A DNA stretch of 64,000 nucleotides from assembly GCF_000213175.1 (NCBI RefSeq), contig NW_009799101.1, positions 1,851,631-1,915,630 on the forward strand, written 5' to 3'. This document shows positions 36,101-49,643 of this stretch, in pieces. Origin of the DNA: Neurospora tetrasperma FGSC 2508 (lineage: Eukaryota > Ascomycota > Sordariomycetes > Sordariales > Sordariaceae). The notes under the pieces are model-generated. The model did not search any database. It was not told the DNA's origin and saw only the letters and a program-made list of their open reading frames with translations. The position numbers were made by a program, and so were the translations under genes. Positions within the stretch are counted from its first letter, which is position 1, and every line of letters starts with the position of its first letter.

Positions 36101-39100
36101 GCGGTGAAATCGCAAATGGCGAAAACTTTATTTTCCTTCACAAGATGCTGGGTATGTCTGCTGCCAACAAGTTATATTCTGTAAATCGGCGGTACTGCGA
36201 TAACGTAGTAAGTGCCAGCAGTAGAGTACAATCCAGTATTGATGTGTTTGTTGTTTGTTGTTTGTTAATTTGGTACCTTGATCAGGTTGCATAGGGAAGT
36301 TTTGGAGCTCTTGTTGGCCTTTTAAGAGAGAAACCGCGACTGTCCTCTGTTGCTTCATTCTATCTCCTCCAATGCCTTCAAGACTGGAAGATTAACCTTC
36401 AACAGTACAATACCCAATAGAAAGCTGAAATCCCCCAAAATAGTAAAGCTTTGGGAAGTCTGTACCAGACTAACCAATAAGCTAGGACTGGATTGCATGT
36501 AGTGTAGAAGACGGCGCGGACACTTCAACACTGACAGGCGCCGGGATACATGCCTTCTACTCCGGAGATAATTCCCATTTACAACTATGCATATCATCCA
36601 ACCACTCTCCTCGCCCACGCCTACACCACGCTAACACAAGTGATCGGCATCAACCAAGATAACTTAAAAAAAAACCTTCGTCGTTATCTAGCAAAGCCAA
36701 GTGGAAGGCATGTCAATTGTCTCGTCAATCTTATCAACAGGGTCGAACACAAAGAGAAACCTGAGCCTACTGGCCTACCACTGGATGGGTTGCACCCCCA
36801 ACAAGAGAAGATCGATCCACGTGGGAGATGAAGCCTCACACCACCCACCCATCCCTTTGACTCCCCCGTCCACTCAAAAGACATCAAACATGAAGGGCTC
36901 CACCATCCTCTTGCTGAAGTGGTGGGCATGAATGCGGGGTGCATTAGGCCTGGGCAGACCTGTAGCCCAAAGCGCTCTGAAAAGTGAGATTGATGATGAG
37001 GCCGGCTAATGCGTTCACTAGTTATTCTACATTGACCAGACGTGCCACACTACAGGCAGCCCAAAGAAGACACACCTGTGTGATTGTAGAGGCACATGTT
37101 CTGAGATGTGAGTGTTTATATCAAGCGACGCTCGGCTCTCCTGCCCATTGATTGACCCGGCCACAGAGAACCAAGCGAGTAGGATAGGGCGTTCGATGAA
37201 AAAGGACTCAAAAAGAATACTCCTGTTGGACAAGCACGAGATGGCTCCAGATCCCTAGTAAATGACACTGAAAGACTTTCGCTCGGTAAATTACAGATTC
37301 TCCGAGCCAAGTCAAAACGGACAAACGACCTTCTGGAATTGTTCTTTGCGCCGAAAGTGGGCTTAGGTAGTAGCGTGGCAGGCCTCGGCTCTTCTCATGA
37401 TGCTGTGGCGCTCCTGGCGCTTCCACAAAAAGTCAGGTCACAGATATGTAACGCAGCCATGGTAAACGTACTGTAACATTGACAGACCATGTCTCCACCA
37501 ACCCCATCTGTCGGAAAGTTTATCGAAAGCTGTTGTTGTATCCAGCATCCGAATTGAGAAGGCAGTTTGTCTGGAGAAGAAGACTAGACCAGGGTAGTAG
37601 TAGAAGGGATTACATGTGCGGTGTGTTGAGGAACTATTTAACAGTAGCGATCCATACCGTTGGTAGCCGTATTACGCGCAGCTTATATTCCTTATCAGTC
37701 GACTGAACGGATCAAAGGGTAAAAGAAGTCGTGTCATTATTTCTTTTCAGGCACTGACCGAATGGCAGGTACGCATGGTGGTGTAGCATCGAGAAGAATT
37801 TCCGTGGGGAGAAAAGCTTATCTTTGGCGCAACGTCATAATCCATAGAGGTTCCGGACTTTACACTACAATTGCTAATTGTTCTCAGCCCTCAGCAACAA
37901 ATTGCTTCGAGAAGCTCGCGTGGTAGCAGCTACAGGAAGCACACAGTGCTACTTGTGGCGAAAGGTAATTTTGACTTCTCGTCCATAAGCCTCAAACCGT
38001 GGCCACAACAAGTAGGTGATCACGCTCCAGTAAACTTGCACAATTGTTTACATTCATGAAAACGGTGGGAACATCTCCACGACACTCAAGACGTCCTCAA
38101 CCCCAACGAAGCACGTGGGTATAACACAGGACAAAAAAGTCCGGGGTCACATACTACTCTCAGTAGGTATCCACCTACACACACACCTTCCTTCCAAGAG
38201 CCGAGAAGAGTCCCTCCATTGTTCAATGCTGTGCTTACCAACACCCAAATAGGAAAGACAGAACTAAAGAGACCGCTCGAGGAAAATTTTCACAACACAA
38301 ACATGAAGTAGCGGGAGCTCAAAGAGCTGCCCTGCCTGCCCTTGCTGACAAGGGAACCGGCCAACAGCGGCTTGGGGAACAACTTGCTTCCTGGTACTAA
38401 ACATAAGACTTCATAAGGTTATGGCACGATGTTGAGTAGCATGGCATCATGCGCCCCCATCGTGTGTTGCTGACTGACAAAAGTCTCATACTCTTGCGGT
38501 AAGAGTTTGGCAAGGATAATATGTGCACCACAAGATGCTTCTCGAGTTTGTATAAATCTCGATCCCAAGATCATGATATCTTTGAGGCAAGCGAGTGTAT
38601 CATATGCACGCAACGCATTTTGGCTGAGAGAACGTGGGGGGAGAATAGGCGGCCACACATAATCCGGGGAATAATGTCCGGTAAGGCCGATCGATAATGT
38701 CCAGAAAATCAAATGAAACAGTCATGGTCCGTGGGCTTATCGTGGAGGGAGATTGACAGGAGTAATACTTCGTACCCTCGAAGAGGAAGGTGAAAGGAGG
38801 GATACATGAGACACAGACAAGGACAAGGTTCGTTGTTGTTGTTTTGGTAAGGACTTCGCAGTCCAATACTCCGCCTTTTTTGTCTCTTGCCGTCATCAGA
38901 TGCCTTCACACTTTCTTCCCATTATACCCTACGCTGGCTTATCCCGAACGGACGTCAAGCCGCAAGGAGTTCCACTTGGAGTTATTCCGTAGGATGAACA
39001 TTCAAACATGAAAGATTCACTTGACATTAAGGATGCTCCTTCCCGTTTGCGGCAGCCAGAAGCATAGCACGAAAGAATACATCCGTACCTTCCAAATTAT

Positions 39101-40225
39101 TGAAACATGGGTTGCAGGTAGCTGAGTCGTACCTTCCTTCGACTTCCCACCGTAGTCGCGAAAAGAAGAACCAAGAAGAGAAAGAGAAAGAAACGTGCAG
39201 TACTAGCAGGCTGAGTCACCGGCCTGGCAGTCAGTCATTGGCTCACCTAACGCAGGACCCCGAGAATTACAAAGTGGCCATGGTCGTATGTTGCTTAGGT
39301 AGATCAGTTGCGCCTGACACTGCCTCGTATCTTCCCTTTTTGTTGCCTGGCTACTGGAGTGCGGTATTCGATGACTTATCTTTTGTCAAGTCGCTTGAAG
39401 ATGCTACTTACGGATGCTAGAAATATCATTGTGAGGTATCTTGTTAGTCGTCCCAGTTACAAAGGTAGGGTGACTTGGACACTACGTGAACACTCACTCC
39501 TTAAAAAAAAAGATGAAACAAAAAAAAAAAGAAGAAGAAGAAAGCTTGAGTTTAGTAGACACTTGAGACCAGGAGTTCCTCGAGATGTACTGATGAGCCA
39601 AGTAGTACGCAACAGCCATCCTGAGAAAGTGAACCCAGGGACGACAGGCAGATCGCTATATGATATGAAGCCAATCATATGGGGAGAAGGGACCTTAGTC
39701 AGTTTGTCAGTCACTGCCTTGTGTTGGCTTCTTTCCTCACAGATATCTTGTACTGGTGTCATTGGGACAAGTGTCCAAGCGGGAGCAATGATCAGGATGA
39801 CTTACCCAGACAATCATAAGAGACTAAGCGTAGTACAAGATTGTTTTTTTCTTATGTCATAGCAGTTTCATGGGGAAAGAAGATCGTTTTTGTCCAGTCA
39901 CTTGTCTGTCTTGAGGTCCTCTCACTCGTTCAACATAGTTTATCTATCGAATGTCACAATTTTCGGTCTTCTCAGTGTTGGCATGTTGCTTCCGGGGTTT
40001 AGACAGCTCTCTCTTGTCAGTCAAGGTTCATTTGACCCATTGAAATGTCAAGTTTCATCAATCTCACCGGTTTTCATGTCCCCATCCTTTCTATGATGAT
40101 CTATGTTGGGATGGGAAATAAGGAAAGTCTTGGCAGAAAATCCAAAGAGTCAGCAAAAGCACAATATAATACATTTAACTCCAAAAAACCTTTACTCCAT
40201 AGTCTTTCAAAGAGCTCTTGTAATC
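33166..40225. other. Gene-poor region left of the transposon nest
   Basis: About 7 kb. The first kilobase is the 5' region of the 31519-33165 gene. Beyond it all open frames are short; the longest, on the plus strand at 39308-39862, starts at TTG and passes through a polypurine run. Base composition is ordinary: CA and TG are present, so this part is not RIP-mutated. CGG/CCG-type direct and inverted words occur at 35690-35870. I see no tRNA, 5S rRNA or recognisable transposon relic. Confidence 0.5.
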
Positions 40226-40228
40226 TTA

Positions 40229-40265
40229 GGGCGTGTTTGTTTCCCCTAAAATCGGCTCTGAAGTG
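40229..40265 (+). repeat. Left terminal inverted repeat of the Harbinger element
   Basis: 37 bp matching the complement of the right end except for one A/G difference and one inserted G. The first 19 bases are identical. Confidence 0.9.
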
Positions 40266-40863
40266 GATTTTCTAAAGTATTCTTCAGAGGAACAGCACAG
40301 ACCCTCCTAAACCGGATTTTGACGGTAAATACCGAGATTTTGAGGTCTACCCTGTTCCTGTTCAAAACCGCATTTCAGACCCCCGTTTGGCGCACAAGAA
40401 TCCCACATTTCTAAAATTTTGTATTTATAAGTCTATAGATCGATATAATAGTAGATTGTACACTTTTACACCTATCTCCATACCCTTATTATTATACTAA
40501 AGATAGTGAATAATACCGGCTAGCTCCTTCCTTTTATGTAGTTTAATTAAATTATTAGTTAGATTGCTAGTTAGTATATTAATTAGAATACTAATTAAAC
40601 GGCTAGTTAGATAGTTAGTTAGATTATTAATTAAGTGACTATAGTTATTAAGAAAAAGAGGAAGTCGTAGTAGTAGACCGATGCCTAGGAAGTAATATTA
40701 TTTATAGTATTAAATAATATAGTCGATAATGGTTTAATTAGTTAAGGCGGTTATAAGGAGGTAGTATATAATTCGATTCTTAAAGTTCTTTATAATAAGT
40801 ATAGTATTGAGTTCGATTTTATATAAGTATATAATAAAGTAAATTATTTTAAGTATAAGTAAC
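40266..40863. other. Left arm of the Harbinger element
   Basis: The first 200 bases are almost unmutated. From 40501 to 40860 I count no CpA but seven TpG on the plus strand, a one-strand RIP pattern. A basic stretch (AAGAAAAAGAGGAAG, about 40649) might be the start of a coding region cut by the Gypsy insertion, but this is a guess. Confidence 0.5.
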
Positions 40864-41317
40864 TGTCAGGATGCCAAGGGACCACCGCTTCGGGCACCGG
40901 GAACCGGCCGGTATAGGTACAAAAGGAGACTCGGGACCGCCGGGGATGGAACACCACAACGCTACAATACCAACGCTCTCTATCGTTTTACTAAACTCTT
41001 ACCCAAAAGCATTAGGACGACCGATACCTCCTCTCGCCTTATTAACTTCGAACTCGGGAATATTAAAATATTTAACAAGATAAAGTTACGAAAGGGACAC
41101 TCCAACGCCGCATTGTAGCGGCACGCTAGTCGGGAACTCTATAATAATTAGCTATATCGGAATAGAATTTATATAAGTATAAAAATAGTCCGAACGGGCG
41201 TCTTTTATTATAGTCGGTAACTATTAATATATTTTTAAATTAACCTTTAATTTAACATCCTCTACATATAACTACAATTATAATTACCTTAACCTACCTT
41301 TCTCTTACGTTTTAATA
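40864..41317 (+). repeat. 5' LTR of the Gypsy element
   Basis: 454 bp beginning TGTCAGGATGCC. Its first 200 bases keep much more G+C than the same part of the 3' LTR. The rest is as strongly AT-enriched as the interior. Confidence 0.88.
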
Positions 41318-44300
41318 AATTAATAATTCTTCCTCCGGGAGTTAAACCAATATTATTAAAATATATATATATAATAGTTAGTCTATTTCCCAAACCGCTA
41401 AAGCAATCCCTCGCCTCTCTCGTACTATTATTCCTTTAGTTACTATTACTAAAATCGCGTAACCCCCTCCGCCTTTATTATAATAGTACTAACCTACTAT
41501 AAAATTTATTAAAAAAATAATAATAAAGACTACCCTCCTATACTATTCTAGACTCCCTACTAATACCCCTAACCTACTAAAACCGATAAATTTATATATA
41601 AATAATAATTATTCGAATTTCGGTTCGCTATTATTAAACTCCTTTTAAATTACTTTCTATTATAAATATCTTAATAGAATTAACTCGCTTTTGTAGGCCT
41701 CTCCGAATAAAACACTATTAATAATTACCCCCCTATCCCTACTAATTTCTATTACTAAGACTACTTCTTTTATAATTAAGCTTATATTTCAATTATACCT
41801 TCCCCTATCGCCCCTTCTCCTATAATTATTACTACAACTATTCTCTTATTATTTATAGCTTTACCCGCCCGTACCGAATATCGTCCTAACTATAATATTA
41901 CTAAATTTACGGACGAGAATTTCTCTCAATTCTAAAATTATTTTTATAATATTAATATATACTTTTACAAATATTCCTATACTTTACTTTTATTTACTAT
42001 TAATTATATTGAAGGTAACCTTAAGAACGCTTAAATTAAATATATATTAGCCCTTCGGAGGAAATCTAATTATAATATTATTCGTAATATACTAACTTAG
42101 AATAACCTTCGTACCTTCTTAGAAATAGAATATAATAGTAATACTTAAACTATTAAATAGTTTATTTTTAATAAATTCGAACGTATATAATAAGGTACTT
42201 CCGAAATAGTCTATAATTTCTATAACCGCTACTATACCGAAGAATTTAACCTCTTCTACAATTAGCTAGAATATATTTGAATTATTACGTAGGTTAATCG
42301 GCTATATCCCCTATTCAAATAAAATATCTTCTCAACGGCTAGTATTAATATAATAAATAAAATAATAGTGTATATAGAATAGTTAGAGGGCCTAGAAAGT
42401 ATCGAACTATTTATATTATATTATTAGAATTAAATATTTTTAAAATATATTTAACTATCTTTTTTATTTTAATTTACCCTTATTTCCTCGTCGAATATAT
42501 TCCCTCCTTCGTCCCGTAATACTAATCCCCCCGATTTATCCTATTGTCCCCTCTTAACTTTTTCAATAAACTTTAATTTTATTTACCCCTTCTATAATTA
42601 AAACAATTATATATATAATTATTATACTTAACCGAAGCCGCCAAATACCTACTACAAATATAGTATAACCAATTATTTCGTATCGACGTACTAAAACCGA
42701 ATTTACTTTAATTATAACGAAGCTAACTACCAGTAATAAAACTATCCTATTCCTACGGGCGCTCCGTTATATAGTATAAATACTATACTAATTACAATTA
42801 GAATAGCGGCCGTACTTACTTAAAATAATATAAGTAGATTGTAATTATACTTAGAAATAATATTATTAATAAAGATTTATAGAAATTAATAGAATATTTA
42901 AAGATTAATAAATTTAAATGTAAAACTAAATTTAATTAATAAATATTTATACCTATTAAACGTAAAAATTAATCCTATACCCTATCGTTTTATTAATTTC
43001 TCCCTTTAATCTATTTTTATATATAGTATAATTATTTATTTTATTAAAATATATAATTCTTATAATATTAAATGGATAAAATAAATTATATTTACTATTA
43101 TTAAATTTCTAATTATAGAAATCATCCTTAGCTACCCCTAACTTTATAAATAAAATTTGAATATTAATTAGTAGTAATAAACATTCTAATTCCGTATTAA
43201 GGTTAGCGACCTAAAATTAAATATAGCGTTGGTAAAAGAAGTATATAATGCTATAATTATTTTAACAAAACCAAAGTAGGACTTAATTCCTATATTAGAC
43301 TTTAAAGAAATAATAAGGTTAAAAGAGGGTTTTTACCCTCCAATATATACAAATATCCTATTCGAAATCCCCCCTTTCTTAGTAATAGAATTTATAACCC
43401 TACTTATTATTCCGGAATTATCTAATACTTTATAAACCCCTACCCCCTTATCGAAAATCTTCCGGATTATATTTAACGGTATTTATCCCCTACTAGTACC
43501 CCTACTAGAATTAGTACTACTAAAATCCCTGGAATTACTAGAAGAATTAGGGGGTGAATCCGTTATTTTTAAACTAATTATTCCGTTAGAATATAACGAA
43601 TTCCAATCGGTTTTTAAAACTTCAGTAATACCCCTACTTTAATATAATCGTTTAGAATATTATATTAATTTAATCAATAGAGAATCCGTACCTTAGGGAC
43701 TAATCTATATACTTAATATTAAAGAATTAAAAGTATTATAAAAATAATTATCCGAAATATTCTAAGAAAGGTAGATTCGACCCTCTATTAACCTAGTAAA
43801 TACTCTTATTATTTTTATCCCGAAGAAAAGCGGAAAGCTAAGGCTCTATATTAATTCAAAACGCTCAATAAAATAATAAGAAAAAATCGGATGGCGCTAC
43901 CCCTTATTTAGGAAATTTTAGACCGGTTATTATTAGTAAAGGTCTTTACGAAGTTGGATTTAAAGAATATATATTATAAAATTTAAATTTAGGAAGGAAA
44001 CGAAGAGAAAATAGTATTCTGTACAAAGTACAAGTACTATAAGTTCTTAATTATATTAATAGGATTAATAAATATACTAATAACATTTTAAATATATATT
44101 AATAATATATTAATAAGGTTAATAAATACTATATATATCGCTTACCTTAATAATATTCTAATTTATAATAAGAATAAAGAAGATTATAATAATTATATTA
44201 AGGAAATCCTTTAACGATTGTAAAATCAGAACCTCTACATAAATTTGAATAAGTACGAATTTTATACGAAGAGGGTATTATTCTTAAGCTATATCTTTTC

Positions 44301-46896
44301 GCCGGAGGGTATTTTAATAGACCTAAAAAGAATTATAGTAATTACAAATTAAGAAGCCCCTAACGAACGTTTATAATATTTAAATATTCTTAGGGTTTAT
44401 AGGGTTTTATAAATACTTTATAATATTATATTTAAAAGTAACCGTACTTTTAATAAAATTATTAAAGGGGAATAAATAGAGGGTATTCGGATTAATAAAG
44501 GAAGCGGAGAGGGTATTTATAGAATTAAAATAGTTATTTTAAAAAGTACTAATACTATATTACTTTAATCCAATATTAAGGATTTAAATAGAGATAAACG
44601 TATTGGACTTTATAATTAGGGTAGTTCTTATATAACTATATAGCGATAAATAGTATTTGGTTATATTCTTTTTAAAGAAGAAATTACTAAAGGAAACGAA
44701 GTACAAAATTAGAGACGGAGAATTATTAGCAATTATAAAGGCATTAAAAGTATAGAAATAGTGTTTATTATATATAGATAAACTATTTTTAATAATTATA
44801 AATTATTTTAATTTATAGTACTTTTAGGAAAAGGAATAGGCGAATACGAAATAGAATTAGTAAGTATTAGAACTAGTAATATATAATTTTAGGATAGAAT
44901 ATTAGTTAGGATAATTAAATTTAATAAACGGACTATTAAAGAAGTTATAATTATAGGGGGTAGAACCGGAAGGAGGAAGTAAATACTTATTAATTAGAAT
45001 TATTAAAGGGGGTAAAGCGAAAGGACGGGTAATAAAGGACGGCCGAGTAGCGAAGGTATTAATAAGAAGGGTAGTCTTAATTAGAAAGGAGAGTTGAAGG
45101 GTAATAGCGGAAGAATAGGAGTAATAGTAGGACAATATTAAAGGGGAAATAAATTAGGAATCGGAAGGGGAGAGGAATAAATTATATAAAGGGTAGAAGA
45201 AATAATTAAAAGCGGAGGAAAAGGACGGGAAGGAAGGGGTATTAATAAAGAGAATAAAATTTATAGATAAAACCGCTACTAATATAAAAAGGGAAACGAA
45301 GGGGGTAATTATAAGAAAAATAAGTATATATATAATAGTAATAAAAGTATAGAAAAATAATAAGCACTTACTACTAATAGGGCAATAATTATTAGAAGCG
45401 TAGAAAGAAGATTTATTCATTATTAGAAAATTATAAAAGGATAGAGAAGGATAGAAGCGAATAAAGAATCAAAAGATAGAGGAAAATAGAATTCTACAAT
45501 ACTACTACTAAATTTACATTCTAAAATATATAAGAGCCAAACTATTCTATACTTATTATAATAATATAATAATTAAATACTTAAATTAGAGAAAAATATT
45601 AAAGCAAATTAATTAATTCTATTATTAACCTACTATCGCAATTAATATTAAAGCTTACGTTCGCAAATACTTAGTATATTAGAAAACTAAACTGTATAAT
45701 TACCGACCCTATAACCTTTTAAGATTACTACCTATTCTTATAATCCTTTAATAAAATATTTTATACAATTTTATTATTAGCCTATTAGAAATATTCGACC
45801 CTATATTTAACCGGACCTACAATACAATTTTAATTATTCTTAATTATTTTATTAAATATACTTTATATATTCCTACGCAAAAGACGATCGACGCTCAATA
45901 ATTTACCTTCCTCTTCTAATAAAATATTTTCTAATAATTCAGCCTCCTAAATTCTATTGTTTTAAATAGAGGTAATCTTTTTATTAATTAATTTTGGAGA
46001 ATATATTATAAAATTTTAAATATCCGTAAGCGTCTTAGTACGGCCTAGTACCCTTAAATAGATAAGTAAATAAAAAGGCAAAACTAAAATTTAAAATTAT
46101 ATTTTCGAATCTTTTATAAAATAGAATAGACTAATTAGGCCGAAAAGTTTATACTAACCTAATAAACGTATAATAACTATTTCTATACTACTATTAGAAA
46201 ATCCCTATTGGAATTACTCTTCGGATATTATCCGCAGGGGCCTATAGACCCGGATCGGAGGCGAAAGACAATACTCCCTATAATAATTACCAACCGAATT
46301 GCAAAATTACTTTAAAGTCGAATAGAAATCATCGAAACTTTAAAGATTATTAATTAAAAATATATAAAGTAATATAATAAAGCCTAAAAACCGAAGGAGT
46401 TCGATATAAAGAATTAAACCTTATTTAATACGAAGTATATTAAATAATAAAGCCCGAATATTAAATTAACTAATAAACTTTTAGGATTATTCTAAATTAC
46501 TAAAATTATTAAGGATAAAAAGATAGTATACCATTTTATACTCCTAGTACAATACCGAATTTACTTAATATTCTTAATTACTTTACTAGAATTATATTAT
46601 AATAATTTAACTACAATTATACTATAAAAAAAAATTATAAATATTAAGGAAAATAATATTTAGTACAAAATTAAATCGATTATAAAGTATCGAGGGTCCG
46701 GCTATTAATATTCATTCTAAATTAAATAGAAGGGGTATTCGGACAATAAGAATTCGTAGGTTCTACGAAAGGATATAAACTACCTAGGTTTTTTTAAGAA
46801 TTATAAAGTAAGAGAAGTATAATAATAGAAAGACTAAAATAGGCTAAATACTAAATTAATAAAAATTAATTAAATAAAGGTAGGAGAATAATAAAT

Positions 46897-47060
46897 ATTC
46901 GGCGCTTAAAAATATAAAATAAAAATATAAAACGAAGACATATAACGCAAATGTAAAATGTAAAACGAAGATATAAAACGTAAAACGTAGATATAAAATA
47001 TAAAATGAAAATATAAAATATAAATATAAAATATAAAGCAAAAATATAAAACGTAATTAT
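46897..47060. repeat. Imperfect AT-rich tandem repeat inside the Gypsy element
   Basis: Units of roughly 10-16 bp built on AAAATATAAAACG recur through this stretch, between the chromodomain-like region and the 3' LTR. Confidence 0.65.
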
Positions 47061-48872
47061 AAATTAAAAATTTAAAGGGAAGGGATGTAGGAGAGTATAA
47101 GAGGGATAGTAGAGAGGAGGGCAATATACTAAAATAGTAATAAGAGAAAGTTAATTAGAATTATTATAGAAAATTAATAAAGTATTAAGAAAAATATAAT
47201 TTATATTCTCTATTATTACCTCTAAACGAAAAATTCCTCAGCGGTACTAATTATAATCGATATAGAATTAAAACCTATAACCTTAGGAAGAATACTCCTA
47301 CGTACTACCGCGCCTATCGATATTATTAACCGGTACTACTATATACTATCTACTCTTTATAATCCTCTTAAACGAATATTAATAATTTATTTAATTTTAT
47401 ATCTATAACGTTTAACTTTCCATTAATAATATAGTACTACGGGCCCCAATTGTAATTAGTAGGGAGGGTAATATAAATAAGGGGATTTTATACTAAAATA
47501 CTTATTAGAAAGCTACTATTACTATTAAAAGGATTACTACTAACGGCTACTAGACCGCTGTTATCCTCGGTATTACTAATAATATAATAACCGAAACTTT
47601 AATACCGTTTAATATTAAAATAATTAGCGTAGAATATATTAGGCAAAATTGTAGGAAGGTTATTAGTAATTAAGCGCGCTTATATTATATCTTAGAAAAA
47701 GGATATATATTAGTATAGATACTATAAAAGAATAGTAAATAAAAGGGTAATAATATTAAATAAAAGCTATAACTTTAACCGCTATAGCCTATAAAATATT
47801 CTAAAAATTATATATATTATAAGGGACTTCCAATATATATTTACCTTATACTAAAGTATATTACAATTTCTTAATAAATTCTAAAGGATATTAATGAGGA
47901 AGGAAATAAAAAATAGCGAAGAAGAAAGACTAACCCTTAATCTAATAAATATATAAAGTAATTAACTAGATAGCTTTATTTAAATTAAGGGGGCCGATAT
48001 CTACGAACGCCTAAACTAAAATAATACTATATCCTATATTAATTAAAAGGTAGACTTTACTATAAAAGATTAATAAAAAACGTAGGAAGATAGAATAATA
48101 TAATAAATAAAAAATTGAAGAGAAGGAAAAGCGTATTAGTTAAGCTCGAAGGCGAAGTAGCGATTCGTATATAAAACAACGGTAGAAATATATATATCGG
48201 TAGTAGGGGCCGGCTCTAATAAAAAGGAGGGGATAATCGAAATAGCTTTAAAACTAAGTAGAAGGGAAAAGTTAACGAATTCGTCGGGGGAGAAATTAAT
48301 AAATATAATTATAGAAGTAAAATTATAAGGAAGAAGAAAGAAGAGTAAAGAAGGGAGGGGGAAGGGGATATTATATAAATAATAGAGGAGGTCCTTATAT
48401 AAATATAAATTGGAATAGGTAAATATAAAGTAAAATAAGGTAAAAGAAGCCGTAGGTAATAAAATAATAAAATAAAAAGGAATAAATAGAAGGAGGAGAA
48501 GCGAATACAAATAGCGGAGAAAGGAGAATAAAACAAATAAACAATAACTATAAACGTTAAAAAACGGAAAGGAAGGAGGTAGAACGAAAGTACGTAACTA
48601 GGAATAAACATTATATATTATAAGGGTAAAGTTCGGATAGAAAATACAATAATAAAATTAAGCCTAGAGAAAAAAAAGAGGCAGGATAATCAAGAGGGGA
48701 AACTTAATAATCCAGAAATACTAACGAACAATTAAAAAGCGTAAGTATATTAAAGGCGTAAGAGCTTTAAAAAATAAAGAAAAGGGTATTATAAGGGGAG
48801 AAGGTACCGACGCCGAAAATTAGAATAAGGGACTAGAAATTCTAAGGACAAAACCTATAAAGGGAGGGATTA

Positions 48873-49326
48873 TATTAAAATACTAAAGGACTACCGCTTC
48901 GGGCACTAGGAACCGGCTGGTATAGGTATAAAAGGAGATTCGGGACCGCCGGAAACAAAATACTATAATACTATAATATTAATACTCTTTATTATTTTAT
49001 TAAATTTTTACCTAGGAGTATTAAAATAACCAATACCTCTTTTCGCTTTACTAACTTTAAATTCGAGAGTATTAAAATATTTGATAAGATAGAGTTATAA
49101 GGGGGACGCTCCAGTGCTGCATTATAGTAATATACTAATCGGGAACTTTATAACAATTAATTATATTAGAATAGAATTTACACGAATATAAAAGTAGTCC
49201 GAACGAGCGTCCTTTATTATAGTCGGTAACTATTAATATATTTTTAAATTAACCCCTAACTTAACGTCCTCTACGTATAGCCGCGACTATAGTTACCTCA
49301 ACCTACCTTTCCCTTACATTCTAATA
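48873..49326 (+). repeat. 3' LTR of the Gypsy element
   Basis: 454 bp aligning over its whole length with the 5' LTR; the differences I compared are transitions. A purine tract at 48859-48869 just upstream is a candidate polypurine tract. Confidence 0.88.
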
Positions 49327-49643
49327 GTAGCGTAGTTAATAATTATTTATTAGCATAGTAGAATAGTTTGGTTTTGGATATAAGGATAGTGTGTATATTG
49401 TAGAAGAGTTTGTTTAGAATATTTTTATTAAGGTTAATTAATATTACCCTTATCCTTAATTTAGTTAATAATTTATTATATAATTATTTAGTATTATAGA
49501 GTTATAATGATTGTATATAGTTTTACAGTAAGGGGTTGCCCTATAGAGAATTAATAGAGGGAGCCTTCGTTAATAATTAGAGTATTAGTAGGGGTAAGGC
49601 GTAGATATTGGGCGCCCTATTTAATTATAAGGAGCGTCCCCCT
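49327..49643. other. Right arm of the Harbinger element, proximal part
   Basis: T+G-rich sequence keeping TpG while CpA is scarce. No coding unit is recognised. Confidence 0.45.

Larger units (their letters stand above)
40864..49326 (+). mobile_element. Gypsy (Metaviridae) LTR retrotransposon of the chromodomain type, degraded
   Basis: Two 454 bp direct repeats (40864-41317 and 48873-49326) bound an 8463 bp element. The flanking 5 bp are GTAAC on the left and GTAGC on the right, a target duplication differing by one transition. Order along the plus strand: a gag-like region (about 41900-42750), reverse transcriptase (about 43800-44250), RNase H (about 44550-44850), integrase (about 45580-46260), a chromodomain-like stretch (about 46680-46790), then 2 kb without recognisable coding. 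RT before integrase defines Gypsy; the terminal chromodomain suggests a chromovirus. CpA and TpG are almost gone from the interior, the signature of RIP, and the element is broken throughout by very many such changes. It inserted after the Harbinger element. LTR divergence mostly reflects RIP and cannot date the insertion. Confidence 0.9.

Noticed and set aside
39308-39862. A 184-codon frame left of the transposon nest
   Set aside because: It starts at TTG, its Lys/Arg-rich middle comes from an A/G run, and no conserved motif is visible.
44902-48611. Minus-strand open frames rich in Tyr, Phe, Ile and Leu inside the Gypsy element
   Set aside because: They arise from AT-enriched sequence read on the wrong strand of a degraded retrotransposon.
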